64,000 nucleotides of DNA from Okapia johnstoni (taxonomy: Eukaryota; Chordata; Mammalia; Artiodactyla; Giraffidae). The DNA lies in the NCBI GenBank assembly GCA_024291935.2, contig CM044313.1, forward strand, positions 84,133,001-84,197,000, given 5' to 3'. The notes beneath the pieces were generated by a model that saw nothing but the letters and a program-made list of their open reading frames with translations, made no database searches and had not been told where the DNA came from. A program made the position numbers and the translations under genes. Position 1 is the first letter of the stretch. Each line of letters starts with the position of its first letter. This document shows positions 12,450-23,860 of this stretch, one piece after another.

Positions 12450-12622
12450 CTTGTGTAGCCATACATGGCATGGCTCATGGGTTCATTGGGTTAAACAAGG
12501 CTGTGATCCATGTGATCAGTTTGGTTAGTTTTCTGTGACTGTGGTTTTCATTCTGTCTACCCTTTGTTGGAGAAGGATAAGACGCTTGTGGAAGCTTCCT
12601 GATGGGAAGGACAGGCTGAGGG

Positions 12623-13569
12623 GGAATTAAGATGGCCAAGTAGAAGGGTGTGCCTGCATCTTCTCCTGGGAGAGCTCCAAAATTGCAACTCACTACTGAA
12701 CAACCAACGGCAGAAGAATATTGGATCCTAGCAAAAAAAAAGATACCACATACCCAGGGGCAAAGGAGAAGCCCCAACAAGGTGGTAGAGGGGTTAAATC
12801 AAGTTTAGAATCAAAGCCCATACTGACCAGAGACGTTTGATGGGTTCAAACAAAACTTTGTGAGCACCAGGATCCAGAAACCCCACAGACTGAGCCAGAC
12901 CTGTTTTTTAAATGTTTGAGTGTCTTCTGCAGAGGCATGGGTCTGCAGTGGCCTGCCACGGAGACAGGGACTCTGGCTGCTGCAGACCTGGTTGGCACAG
13001 TGTGTCTTGTCAGTCCTCTTGGAGGAAGTCGCCATTAACCCCACCCTACAGCCATGGGGTAGATGAACCACAAACTGGAGAACAATTGTACCAAAGAAGT
13101 TCTCTCAGTGTTAGAAAAGTTCTAGGACCCACAACAGATTTCCCAACCTGGAGATCCGGCAAAGGGACTGAGAACCCCCCGGGAATTTGACTTTGGAGAT
13201 CAGTGAGATTTGATTATAGAACTCCTACAGGACTGGGGAAACAGACAAAACAAACCTTGGAGGGCGCAAACAAAACCTTGTGCACATGAGGACCCAGGAG
13301 AAAGTAGTAGTGACCCCACAAGAAACTAAGATAGACTTGCCTGTGAGTATCCAGGAGTCTCTGGTGGAGGCATGGGTCAACAGTGGCCTACAGTGAGGTC
13401 AGGGGTACTGAATACAATAGGGCTGGCATAAGTCCTTTTGAAGGCCTCAGACCAAACAACAGGGAGGGAACATAGCCCCGCCCGTCAACAGAAAACTGGA
13501 TTAAAGATTTACTGAGCATGGCCCCACCCATCAGAACAAGACCCAGATTCCCACAGCCAGTCCCTCCCT
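12623..13569 (+). mobile_element. Inner BovB 5' leader, inverted
   Basis: This 947-bp segment lies in the opposite orientation to the body at 9083-12622. It starts at the presumed RNA 5' end (aattaagatggcc) right at the joint and ends near cagtccctccc at 13569. That end repeats about 20 bp of leader also present at 12600-12622 on the other strand. This is the layout expected from twin priming: 5' piece inverted, its 5' terminus at the joint, and a small overlap. No long reading frame is present. It contains a diverged direct duplication (12848-12990 against 13268-13430). Confidence 0.82.
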
Positions 13570-13574
13570 ATGAT

Positions 13575-14349
13575 GCTTAGAACATGTTTTTTGGTGTTAT
13601 TCTAGGAGGTCTTCTAGGTCTTCATAGAACTGATCAACTTCAGGATTGGTAGTAGGGGCATAGACTTGAATTACTGTAAAATTGAATGGCTTACCTTAGA
13701 AACAAACCAAGATCATTCTATCATTTTTGAGGTTACACCCAGGTACTGCATTTTTTACTCTTTTATTGATTATGAGGGTTACTCTGTTTCTTCTATGGGA
13801 TTCTTGCTCACAGTAGTAGATATAGTGGTCATCTGAATTAAATTCGTCCATTCCCATCTATTTTATTTCACTGATTCCTAATATGTCAGTATTTATTCTT
13901 ACCATCTCCTGCTTGACCACATCCAATTTTCTTTGATTTATGGACCTAACATTCCATGTTCCTATGCAACATTGTTCTTACAGCATTGGATTTTACATGC
14001 ATTAGCAGACACATCCACAACTGAGCATCATTTCCACTTTGGTCCATTGCTTCATTCTTTCTGGGGCTAGTAGTAATTCTCTGTGCTTCCCCAGTAGCAT
14101 ATTAGACATCTTCAGACCTGGGGAACTCATCTTTTGGTCTCATATCTGTTTGGCCTTTTAATACAATTCATGAGGTTCTCATCCCAAATATACTGGGGTG
14201 GTTTGCCATTCCCTCCTCCAGTGGATCATGTTTTGTCAGAACTCTCCACTATGACCTGTGTGTCTTGGGTGGCCCTATATGGCATGGCCCATAGCTTCAC
14301 TGAGTTATGTAAGCCACTTTGCCACGACAAGGCAGTGGTTCATGAAGAG
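13575..14349 (-). mobile_element. Host BovB LINE, 5' segment
   Basis: The host BovB resumes here: the rest of the endonuclease (about 13575-13990) and the leader peptide (to 14349), in reverse orientation and heavily mutated. The right copy of the host duplication, cagctaagaat, follows at 14350-14360. Removing the inner BovB and the SINE leaves about 3 kb of host element, close to the usual BovB length. Confidence 0.88.
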
Positions 14350-14360
14350 CAGCTAAGAAT

Positions 14361-15137
14361 AGCTTTTAACTGTTATTATTAATAAATTATACAACTTTAA
14401 TGATACCTTTCCACTTAATTTGTCCTACAAATTTTACCATAAAACAATTTTGAAACTGTTTTATTTCCTCTTTCATCTTAGAATTTTATAAAATTATTAA
14501 ATTTTGAAAAAAGCTTACACATACACACTCACATACTCACAATGATTCACAATCTTAATTGAGATAATTTTGAAGTACTGAGATTAATATTCCTAGTCAT
14601 TGGCATTCCAAATATGGAAATGAATACTTGACAGAAATGCTCAAGCAGAATTTTTGTACTTTGTTTTTGAATTCTGAATGGTAGGTATGATAGCATTTCC
14701 AAAAATTGGGGCAAGTTAGCCATCATTTTTTCTAAAGAAAGAGTCTGAGTTTTTCTTTTTTCCTTTTTTTTTTTTTTTTTGAATTTTTCTATAAGACAAG
14801 AGATATAACCTTAACATCCATAAGACTTGATATTGAAAACAGAAGGTAGTTCTATGTTATTGATATAAATTACATGTAATGCAAGGAATCTCAAACTTCA
14901 CTTTCTGCCACAGAATAATCTAATATTTCAAAAACTAGGAGAGACCTCAGCAAACTTTTTCACCAAATATTTCAGGTTTTGCAAGCCAAGAGACAAAATT
15001 GACATATATATATATGTGTGTGTCTCAACTAGTCAGTTTTCCACTGAAGTGTGAGAGCATTCACAGAAAATACAGAAAAGAATGAGCTTATCTGTGTTAT
15101 AATAAATCATTATGAACATGAAATTTTGATTATTCTC
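14361..15137. other. Unassigned intergenic DNA
   Basis: AT-rich sequence with a poly-T run at about 14766-14780 and a short TA/TG run at 15005-15023. No gene or recognised repeat was found. Confidence 0.5.
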
Positions 15138-15147
15138 CTTTTGATTC

Positions 15148-15244
15148 TTTTTTTTTTTTTTTTTTTTTTTTGCATATTTTCTATGGCAATATTCTTTTTT
15201 TTTTTTTTTTTTTTTTTGAATCTTTTTTTTTTTTTTTTTTTTTT
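15148..15244 (-). repeat. Three-block interrupted L1 poly-A tail
   Basis: Three T runs on the plus strand, of about 22-24 bases each (15148-15171, 15195-15217 and 15223-15244), are separated by a 23-base unique spacer (15172-15194) and a 5-base spacer (15218-15222). In L1 sense this is poly-A, short spacer, poly-A, 23-base spacer, poly-A, then the target-site duplication. The layout suggests two rounds of 3' end use or a very short 3' transduction. Confidence 0.85.
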
Positions 15245-16841
15245 AGTTGGGGGCTAATTACTTTACAATATTGTAGTAGTTTTTGCCATACATCGACATG
15301 AATCAGCCATGGATTCACATGTGCTCCCCCTCCCAAACCCTCCTCCCACCTCCCTCCCCCTCCCATCCCTCAATGTCATCCCAACGCTCCATCCCTGAGC
15401 ATCCGTCCCATGCATAGAACATGGAATGGTGTTCTGCTTCACATATGACAATATACATGTTTCAATGTTATTGTCCCAGAACGTCCAACCCTCACCTTCT
15501 CCCTCAGAGAGTCCACAGGACTGTTCTATGCATCTGTATCTCTTATTCTGTCTCACATATAGGGTTACCATTACCATCTTTCAAATTCCATATACATGCA
15601 TTAGTATACTGTATTGGTGCTTTTCTTTCTGGCTCACTTCACTCTGTATAATGGGCTCCAGTTTCATCCATCTCAATAGAACGGATTCAAATGTATTCTT
15701 TTTAATGGCTGAGTAATATTCCATTGTGTATATGTACCACAGCTTCCTTATCCATTCGTCTGCCGATGGACATCTAGGTTGCTTCCATGTCCTGGCTATT
15801 GTAAACAGTGCTGCGATGAACATTGGGGTACACGCGTCTCTTTCAATTCTGGTTTCCTCGGTGTATATGCCTAGCAGTGGGATTGCTGGGTCATATGGCA
15901 GTTCTATTCCCAGTTTTTTAAGGAATCTCCACACTGTTCTCCATAGTGGCTGTACTAGTTCACATTCCCACCAACAGTGTAAGAGGGTTCCCTTTTCTCC
16001 ACACCCTCTCCAGCATTTATTGCTTGTAGACTTTTGGATAGCGGCCATTCTGACTGGTGTGTAATGGTACCTCATTGTGGTTTTGATTTGCATTTCTCTC
16101 ATAATGAGTGATGTTGAGCATCTTTTCATGTGTTTGTTAGCCATCTGTATGTCTTCTTTGGAGAAATGTCTGTTTAGTTCTTTGGCCCATTTTTTGATTG
16201 GGTCGTTTATTTTTCTGGAATTCAGCTGCAGGAGTTGCTTGTATATTTTTGAGATTAATTGTTTGTCTGTTGCTTCGTTTGCTATTATTTTCTCCCATTC
16301 TGAAGGCTGTCTTTTCACCTTGCTTATAGTTTCCTTTGTTGTGCAAAAGCTTTTAATTTTGATTAGGTCCCATTTGTTTATTTTTGCTTTTATTTCCAAT
16401 ATTCTGGGGTGGGTCATGGAGGATCCTGCTGTGATTTATGTCGGAGAGTGTTTTGCCTATGTTTTCCTCTAGGAGTTTTATAGTTTCTGGTCTTACATTT
16501 AGATCTTTAATCCATTTTGAGTTTATTTTTGTGTATGGTGTTAGGAAGTGTTCTAGTTTCATTTTTTTACAAGTGGTTGACCAGTTTTCCCAGCACCACT
16601 TGTTAAAGAGATTGTCTTTTCTCCATTGTATACTCTTGCCTCCTTTGTCGAAGATAAGGTGCCCATAGGTGCGTGGGTTTATCTCTGGGCTTTCTATTTT
16701 GTTCCATTGATCTATATTTCTATCCTTGTGCCAGTACCACACTGTCTTGATGACTGTGGCTTTGTAGTAGAGCTTGAAGTCAGGCAGGTTGATTCCTCCA
16801 GTTCCATTCTTTCTCAAGATTGCTTTGGCTATTCGAGGTTT
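15153..16841 (-). mobile_element. Ruminant L1 LINE, 5'-truncated
   Basis: L1 in reverse orientation. The 3' untranslated region starts at 15245 with the conserved ggctaattactttacaatattgta block. The body runs up to the second half of ORF2 and stops at 16841. A perfect 15-bp duplication, cttttgattcttttt, flanks it (15138-15152 and 16842-16856). In the L1 sense direction the cut site reads TT/AAAA, the L1 endonuclease consensus. The tail has an unusual three-block structure, listed separately. Confidence 0.95.
15581..16841 (-). pseudogene. L1 ORF2 C-terminal remnant
   Basis: Frames at 16353-16841 and 15581-16417 overlap and give the region downstream of the reverse transcriptase, with one frameshift between them near 16380. 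The second frame is intact for 278 residues. It includes the C-terminal cysteine motif [18 protein letters not shown], which fits CX3CX7HX4C, and then the conserved [12 protein letters not shown] and [12 protein letters not shown] blocks. The endonuclease and the reverse transcriptase catalytic box are missing through 5' truncation. The long preserved frame argues for a young copy. Confidence 0.9.
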
Positions 16842-16856
16842 CTTTTGATTCTTTTT

Positions 16857-17265
16857 AACCAATTTAAAATGTAAAAACATTTTTGCTCATGTACCATAAG
16901 TACAAAAACAGGTATGAGGCTGGATTTGACCTATGCATTGCATTTTGCCAATCCTGAATGAGAAACTCAAGCAATGAGTGATCCTGCAATAAGGGTAAAA
17001 GAACTGTGAGAGTAAGTAATGATTACTCAGAATCTAGCATACATGACAAAATCTATACATGAGCTTTGAGGCTGTTGCTTTCTCACATGTGTAACCAAGG
17101 CACATGACTCTGTTTCCCAAAAATGAGCATTTACTATCGAATTTATGACAACAGTTTGGAAACTATATTAGTCTAACTCTCATGCACATCCATCTCCACC
17201 AAAACAAAATTGCTACTCGAGGAAACAATCTATTAGGATTTCAAAAAAGAACAGTAATCTCTCAC
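16857..17265. other. Unassigned spacer between two L1s
   Basis: About 400 bp of unique-looking sequence separating two L1s of the same orientation. The differing truncation points and flanks show they are two insertions, not one duplicated element. Confidence 0.5.
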
Positions 17266-19203
17266 TTTTTTTTTTAATGTATTTATTTTAATTGGAGGCT
17301 AATTACTTTACAATATTGTAGTGGTTTTACCATACTTTGACATGAATCAGCCATGGATATACATGTGTTCCCCATCCTGAACTCCTCTCCCACTTCCCTC
17401 CCCATCCCATCCCTCTGGGTCATCCCAGTGCACCAGCCCTGAGCACCCTGTCTCATGCATCGAACCTGCACTGGCAATCTGTTTCACATATGATAATATA
17501 CATGTTTCAATGCTATTCTCTCAAATCATCCCACCCTCGCCCTCTCCCAGAGTCCAAAAGACTGTTCTATACATCTGTGTCTCTTTTGCTGTCTCGCATA
17601 TAGGGTCATCATTACCATCTTTCTAAAATCCATATGTATGTGTTAGTATACTGTATTGGTGTTTTTCTTTCTGACTTACTTCACTCTGTATAATAGGCTC
17701 CAGTTTCATCCACCTTATTAGAAGTGATTCAAAGGCATTCTTTTTAATAGCTGAGTAATATTCTATTGTGTATGTGTACCACAGCTTTCTTATCCGTTCA
17801 TCTGACAATGGACATCTAGGTTGCTTCCATGTCCTGGCTATTGTAAACAGTGCTGCGAAGAACGTTGGGATACACGTGACTCTTTCAATTCTGGTTTCCT
17901 CGGTGTGTATGCCCAGCAGTGGGATTTCTGGGTCATATGGCAGGTCTACTTCCAGTTTTTTAAGGAATCTCCACACTCTTCTCCGTAGTAGCTGTACTAG
18001 TTTGCATTCCCACCAACAGTGTAAGAGGGTTCCCTTTTCTCCTCACCCTCTCCAGGATTTATTGTTTGCAGGCTTTTGGATAGCAGCCATTCTGACTGGT
18101 GTGAGATGGTACCTCACTGTGGTTTTGATTTTCATTTCTCTGATAATGAGTGATGTTGAGCATCTTTTCACGTGTTTGTTAGTCATCTGTATATCGTCTT
18201 TGGAGAAATGTCTGTTCAGTTCTTTGGCCCATTTTTTGATTGGGTTGTTTATTTTTCTGGAATTGAGCTGCAGGAGTTGCTTGTATATTTTTGAGATTAA
18301 TTGTTTGTCTGTTGCTTCATTTGCTATTATTTTCTCCCATTTTGAAGGATGTCTTTTCACCTTGCTTATAGTTTCCTTTGTTGTGCAGAAGCTTTTCATT
18401 TTAATTAGGTCCCATTTGTGTATTTTTGCTTTTATTTCCAATATTCTGGGAGGTGGGTCATAGAGGATCCTTCCATGGTTTATGTTGGAGAGTGTTTTGC
18501 CTGTTTTCCTCTAGGAGTTTTATAATTTCTGGTCTTACTTACATTTAGATCTTTAATACATTTTGAGTTTATTTTTGTGTATGGTGTTAGAAAGTGTTCT
18601 AGTTTCATTCTTTTACAAGTGGTTGATGAGTTTTCCCAGCACCACTTGTTAAAGAGATTGTCTTTTCTCCATTGTATACTCTTGCCTCCTTTGTCGAAGA
18701 TAAGGTGTCCCATAGGTGTGTGGCTTTATCTCTGGGCTTTCTATTTTGTTCCATTGATCTATATTTCTGTGTTTATGCCAGTAATATGCTGTCTTGATGA
18801 CTGTAGCTTTGTAGTATAGCCTGAAGTCAAGCAGGTTGATTCCTTCAGTTCCATTCTTCTCTCAAGATTGCTTTGGCTATTCGAGGTTATTTTGTGTTTC
18901 CGTACAAATTAGGAAATTATTTGTTCTAGTTCTGTGAAAAATACCATTGGTAGCTTGATAGGGATTGCATTGAATCTATAGATTGCTTTGGGTAGTATAC
19001 TCATTTTCACTATATTGATTCTTCTAAACAATGAGCATGGTATATTTGTTTTCTCATTGTTAGTGTATAGGAATGCAAGGGATTTCTGTGTGTTAATTTT
19101 ATATCCTGAAACTTTACTATATTCATTGATTAGCTCTAGTAATTTTCTGGTGGAGTCTTTAGGGTTTTCTATGTAGAGGATCATGTCATCTGCAAACAGT
19201 TTC
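17266..19203 (-). mobile_element. Second ruminant L1 LINE, 5'-truncated
   Basis: L1 in reverse orientation with a short poly-T at 17266-17275, then the same 3' untranslated block as the previous L1, and ORF2 sequence up to 19203. The 5' end falls exactly at the catalytic FADD box. A small internal deletion removes sequence near 19040. I could not find a convincing target-site duplication. It is more diverged than the L1 at 15153. Confidence 0.92.
17623..19203 (-). pseudogene. L1 ORF2 remnant from the FADD box onward
   Basis: Minus-strand frames at 18909-19203, 18480-18713, 18043-18441 and 17623-17976 follow L1 ORF2 in order. The first opens with [13 protein letters not shown], the reverse transcriptase active-site box, so the truncation left only the last part of that domain plus the C-terminal region. 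Several frame breaks separate the pieces. The 231-residue plus-strand frame at 17768-18463 is the antisense of this region. Confidence 0.88.
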
Positions 19204-19881
19204 ATGTTGTTTAATTTGTAGCTCTATTTTCATAAATGATGCTGTAAGTAAACAAGATTACTTTCCTATAAATAAATACTGACCACCTCTTTGCTGTAGA
19301 GAAAATCCATTTATCTTAAAAAAATTATGGGAATTATGCATATACACTTCATTCTTTGTTATTGAAAGCCACTCATATTTTATCTAGGGGCAGAGGATAG
19401 GAAGCAGTGTTTGGAAACTGGAAAGCTTAGTACAATCTCTTCATGTGAACTTCTATCCACAAGTCTTAGTGTATCAAAAATTTTCTTTCTATTTTGTGGA
19501 CATTGCTTTCTATTTGGAGTGTCTAAAGTATATACCATTTCTCCTTAACTCAGAACCATCTGTTACACTAGTCAGTTCTTGGATTTTGCTGAGTTCTTTT
19601 TTGTGTTGTGCAGTTTCTCAATATTGGTTTCTCCAAACTAATATTACTAATATAAGCCTTCTAATATTTAAACAAGAGCCTCCCTCTTTCAAATTATAAT
19701 AACTATTGATGAAAAGACATCTTAGATCTTGCTGTTCTACTTTCTGTTTGTATCCCATAGAAGGTTCACAATCTGCTCTCCAGTGAGGCATGGTCCTATG
19801 GAACCTTTGGTTCCATTTTATAATTTTTACAGAACCAAAAAACTGCCAGTCCAACTACCTGCCATTTATTTGCAAATCAAT
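19204..19881. other. Unassigned intergenic DNA
   Basis: AT-rich DNA without a recognised repeat or gene. The frame at 19445-19699 has no known domain and looks random. Confidence 0.5.
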
Positions 19882-19892
19882 ACAATTGTGTA

Positions 19893-20113
19893 TTGAACTT
19901 CCCATGTGTCTCAGTGGTAAAGAATCTGCCTGCCAGTGTGTTAGATCCAGAAGATGTGGGTTCAATCTCTAGGTTGGAAAGATCCCTGAAGGAAGAAATG
20001 GCAACCCACTCCAGTATTCTTGCCAGGGAAATCCCATGGACAGAGAACCTGGCAGGCTACACTCCATGGGGTAGTGAAGAGTCAGAAGCTACTCAGCAAC
20101 TGAGCATACATGC
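19893..20113 (+). mobile_element. Bov-tA SINE
   Basis: Plus-strand Bov-tA: tRNA-like head from about 19895, then the atggcaacccactccagtat body and the BovB-related tail. An exact 11-bp duplication, acaattgtgta, is present at 19882-19892 and 20114-20124. The head carries several changes, so its Pol III boxes are weak. Confidence 0.92.
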
Positions 20114-20124
20114 ACAATTGTGTA

Positions 20125-22877
20125 ATACAGTTCTTCTAAAGTTCTTAGTAAATAATGATGGGGTGACTGGCTCATGTCATAAGTTCTCATGGAAGAAAAT
20201 AATACTAAAATTGTACGTATGGTGCAAGTATGAAGGGGCATGTCTTTAATATTCTTTTTTTTTTTCCTGAGTTATTTCCAAGTAATGTTCTGAAAAGCAG
20301 TTCATATCCTGGCTAAAAAGACCAACTTATTAAGGCAAATGCAGGATGGAAATGTGTTTGTGTGATTAAGTATTTTAATAAAAGCTTGTAAACCACAAGT
20401 AACTACAAGGGAGTTATATATAACATGTAAGTAAAGAAATAAGTGAGATATATACAAAAATCTTTTTTTTATTATTTTTTTAATCCGTGTAACTAATGAT
20501 TAAAAGAGATAGGCTGGAATAAAAAAAATGCTTCATACCTATTTCCATCAAGCTACTAGAAATATGGGAAAAGAAAAAAAAAAACGATTTCTTTAAACTA
20601 AGGTAATACTGACATTAATTTGATATCTAGGGGTTGTTTTTCCAACTTGAAAACATTTTTGTTATCCAACTGCAAGGGGATACTGCAGGCAGGACTTGAT
20701 AGATTTCTGGTCCATTTTGTTTACCTTGCATAGCTCCAGAAAGCCTCACATCTTACTTAGCTGGAGCTGCACCCTCTTTGTTCCCCTAAGAAAGTCTAGG
20801 TCAGTCACAATACTGTGTGTCTAGTTCCCCAGGGTTACCTCATTACTGATCCCTCCCACCCTGAGTGAACCCACTGTGGACTTGTAAAAAGATTATGCCA
20901 CATTTGGTGATTAAAAACAGGAAAAAAAAATTGGCTCTGACTAATGTTTTGCACTCATTAGTAAGTTTTGCTTTTCCATGAGGAGATTGTTAATTTTGTT
21001 TTTTTCCTCAAAGATAATGATTCACTTTTACCAACATCACTTCTGACTCTCAACTAAAGGTAAAATTTCCCTGTAGCTCAATCAAGACACTGTATCTTAA
21101 AGTCCCTGGAAGACAAGCCTTTTGGATTTGATTTCTGCAGCAGTAATGTGCAGAGTAAAAATATCATATTTCTCACACACAAATGGTGATTTCACTAATT
21201 ATTTAAATCTAGCCTCCAGTTGGCATACCCCAGTATGCTCTGGAGATTCTCCTCCAACTTATTATTTGCAAAATCTGCTCTCTTCTGCCAGATAAAACTT
21301 GAAATGTCTCCATCAATTTGAATTCAAATAAAGGATATCACTTTCTTTCCCTGATAAATGTATTTTATCACTTTAGTATTTAAATATGGATTTGGTCTCT
21401 TAGCAAGATGGGATGTGTGATAAAATAGAGGGGAAAAAAGCATAGTGCTGGGACAGATTTTTCATTCCCTGAAGGAAACAATCTAGAGCTCATAGTTGGA
21501 GGCAGAGGAAAGAAGTGCAAATGTACCATGGAAACTCTCGAACTACTAAACTATTTAAAGTGAAATATTAAAAGAGTGTGTAATAGGTGTATTTAAAAAT
21601 ACACACACATTTTTTTTAAATTTTCACTTCACAAATGAGACAGGTTTTATCTTACTATATCTAGTAAGAATGACTTTAACAGACTTTTTAGTTAAATTTG
21701 CATTTATTGCATAGAGTGATTAACATTGTTCCTTTCTTTTGAGTTTTAAGGTGTAACTGTAGATACTGGGGACCCAAAGACAACTTGCTGCAATAGAGAA
21801 TACAGGATTTTTGATAAAATAGTATTATTCCCAGTGAATGTGTATATGTGGGTGTTCAATATGAGAGCACAGATAACATCTGTGAGACGGACTCAGCATT
21901 AGCATACACAACTAGGCAAGCTTACTACCAGATACTATTAGAATTGCTTCAGCATTGTAGTTCTTGTTACAAATGAACTTAATCCATGCATTAGCACATA
22001 TACAACAATGGCATTGCATATAATTTTCTACATGTTTGCTTAATCCTATGTTTTTAACTAGTATCCTTTCTACCAATAATTTTATGGGCTAACATTAGAG
22101 GAAATAGTGCATGCATATATGTTTGTTTTTTTAGTGGATGCTACTTATTTTCTGGGTAATACATACCTCCCCAGTTTATCCCTCATTTTTCCCATATTCT
22201 GACAACTTCTTTCTTCCAAGCTCTAACCATATGGGTCCTGAACAACCTTCTTGCTTTCATAAGATCCTGACACTGGGTATGATTGATTACAACAGCTTTT
22301 CCTTGATTTTTTTTGCCAAATAGGAGGCAAAATTTTTAAAATAACAACTTCTGAACCTGTTGGAAATCCCATCAATCCATGAGAAGAAAGCTTCTCTGTT
22401 AGTCAAGAGAATGATGTCTGAGTGCTGAAGTCACGACAAAATTCAAGTCCCCGTTTCTAGTTAATATTGAGTCTTAGTGGTAGCACCACCCTCCTTGGGG
22501 TTAGATTTTTCATCTCCTCCATCAGCTGTGTAATGTAACATTATTTTCTGTGGTCCAAATTGATGTGAATAGAGTTTCAATAACTTAAAGATAAACTAAA
22601 CTGCTTTTTTCAGGGACCAAATGCTGTATGAAATATGAAGCCTGTGGGGACTATGTTTTCTTTCTGTAACAAAGAATGAGAAGGTTTTTGTTTGGGGGAC
22701 TTATAAGAGCTGTAAGAAAATAAAATTAGAATAATTGAAGTGCTATAGGGAATTAGTGAAATACTTTTCTTTAATATAAACAAAAAATATTCAAGCATGG
22801 ATAAAACATCTCAGGAATAGATTAACATATTTTACTAGATTATTTGTTCCTCTATGAAATACATATTGAGAACTTGT
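20125..22877. other. Unassigned AT-rich DNA
   Basis: A 2.7-kb stretch without young SINEs or LINEs, which is unusual for this window. Sequence complexity is higher at 20680-20880 and 22360-22560. I see no splice-framed coding exon. The low density of young repeats could be chance or could reflect constraint. Old unrecognised repeats are likely. Confidence 0.45.
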
Positions 22878-23044
22878 TGCTTGCTATTTAGTCACTAAGT
22901 TGTGTCAGACTCTTTTGCGGCCCCAAGGACTATAGACCACCAGGCTCCTCTGTCCATAGGATTTTCCAATCAAGAATACTGGAGTGGATTCCTATGTCCT
23001 CCTCCAGGGGATCTTCCCGGCCCAGGGATCGAATCTGCCTGAGA
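22878..23044 (-). mobile_element. Bov-tA SINE, head truncated
   Basis: Minus-strand SINE tail and body (gactctt, then ccaggctcctctgtcc and so on). It stops at about 23044 inside the tRNA-like head, so the extreme 5' end is missing. No clear target-site duplication. Confidence 0.85.
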
Positions 23045-23269
23045 CCTGCTAAAGGTATATTGACATAAAATGGTCTTGTTATGTCCAGGGAACCTCCCAC
23101 ACGTCCGTGGAAATGTAGTAGGTTAAGGAGAAGTGTCAACAAACAGGATGAAAGACAAAACTAAACTTCATGCCATATTAGTGAATGTTGTGGGCTGTGA
23201 GAGGTTTTGAAAGTGTAAAGAACTAGATACTTCATCTTCAATAACTTCCTTGATATTCCGTGTTCATAC

Positions 23270-23445
23270 TAGTCAATAACTGTGTCAAATGTTTTACTTA
23301 CTTTTTCTCAATTATTCTTCCCAACAACCCAAGAGGGGATATTATTTTTCCTTCATTAGAAACAATAAAACTGTGATTATGTAACAAGGTGAGGGTCACA
23401 CAGCTAGGAACTGGAAAACTTAGATTTGAAATCCAGGAATTTTTT
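23270..23445 (-). mobile_element. MIR SINE
   Basis: The plus strand shows the reverse complement of MIR: a caacccaagaggggatattat block, then gggtcacacagctaggaactgg, then a decayed tRNA-related end. The core motif around cacacagctag is well kept. An ancient mammalian element with approximate ends. Confidence 0.7.
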
Positions 23446-23559
23446 TTCCTACAAAAAAAAATCTTGGTTTATTAACATTGTTGCCTAAAAATAAATATAG
23501 TTTAATTTAGCTTCTTCCTTCACTATTTTCCTCACTTTTCCCTCCACACACTTCAAAAA

Positions 23560-23860
23560 GTAAACTACACTTCTTTACTGCTTATTTTCTGTCCAATCTA
23601 ATGCACATTAACCATTTTACTCATTGATAGAATAACACTTTGCTTATTTTGCTAGCACACATATCTATCACTGCTTGCCCCTAAATTCATTCTTACAGAA
23701 AGTAAGCACTTTATGCTCCAAAAATGATAAATGAATTTATCACTAGATACATTTCACTGCCTTTCCCATTATTTGTATTTATATTTATCAATTCTCTACT
23801 TGACTGTCTGCTTCTGAAAGTAGGAACCAAATAATCAGAGATTCCTTTTAGGTTGATTAC
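23560..23860 (+). mobile_element. Possible L2 LINE fragment
   Basis: The order of short blocks resembles the end of L2: a tatttatatttatc region, then ctacttgactgtctgcttc followed by aaagtaggaacc. It is very decayed, so both the assignment and the ends are weak. Confidence 0.35.

Larger units (their letters stand above)
9083..12622 (-). mobile_element. Inner BovB LINE, main body
   Basis: A long BovB in reverse orientation inserted into the host BovB: 3' end at 9083, tail to about 9450, reverse transcriptase at about 9450-11000, endonuclease at about 11200-12450 and leader to 12622. The flanking duplication is atgatgaattag at 9071-9082 against atgatgcttag at 13570-13580. The DD-containing YADD motif near 9838-9850 has lost one base, which shifts the frame at the active site. 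A SINE interrupts the element at 11858-12132. The remaining 5' leader follows in inverted orientation. Confidence 0.9.

Noticed and set aside
12623..13569. Separate L1 5' end inserted into BovB
   Set aside because: No target duplication is found at its own borders, its outer end matches the BovB leader, and the same leader start reappears in another BovB at 46246. An inverted BovB leader explains all three facts.
17768..18463. 231-residue plus-strand open frame
   Set aside because: It is the exact antisense of L1 ORF2 in the element at 17266-19203. The frames at 15726-16064 and 16077-16472 are the same kind of shadow of the L1 at 15153.
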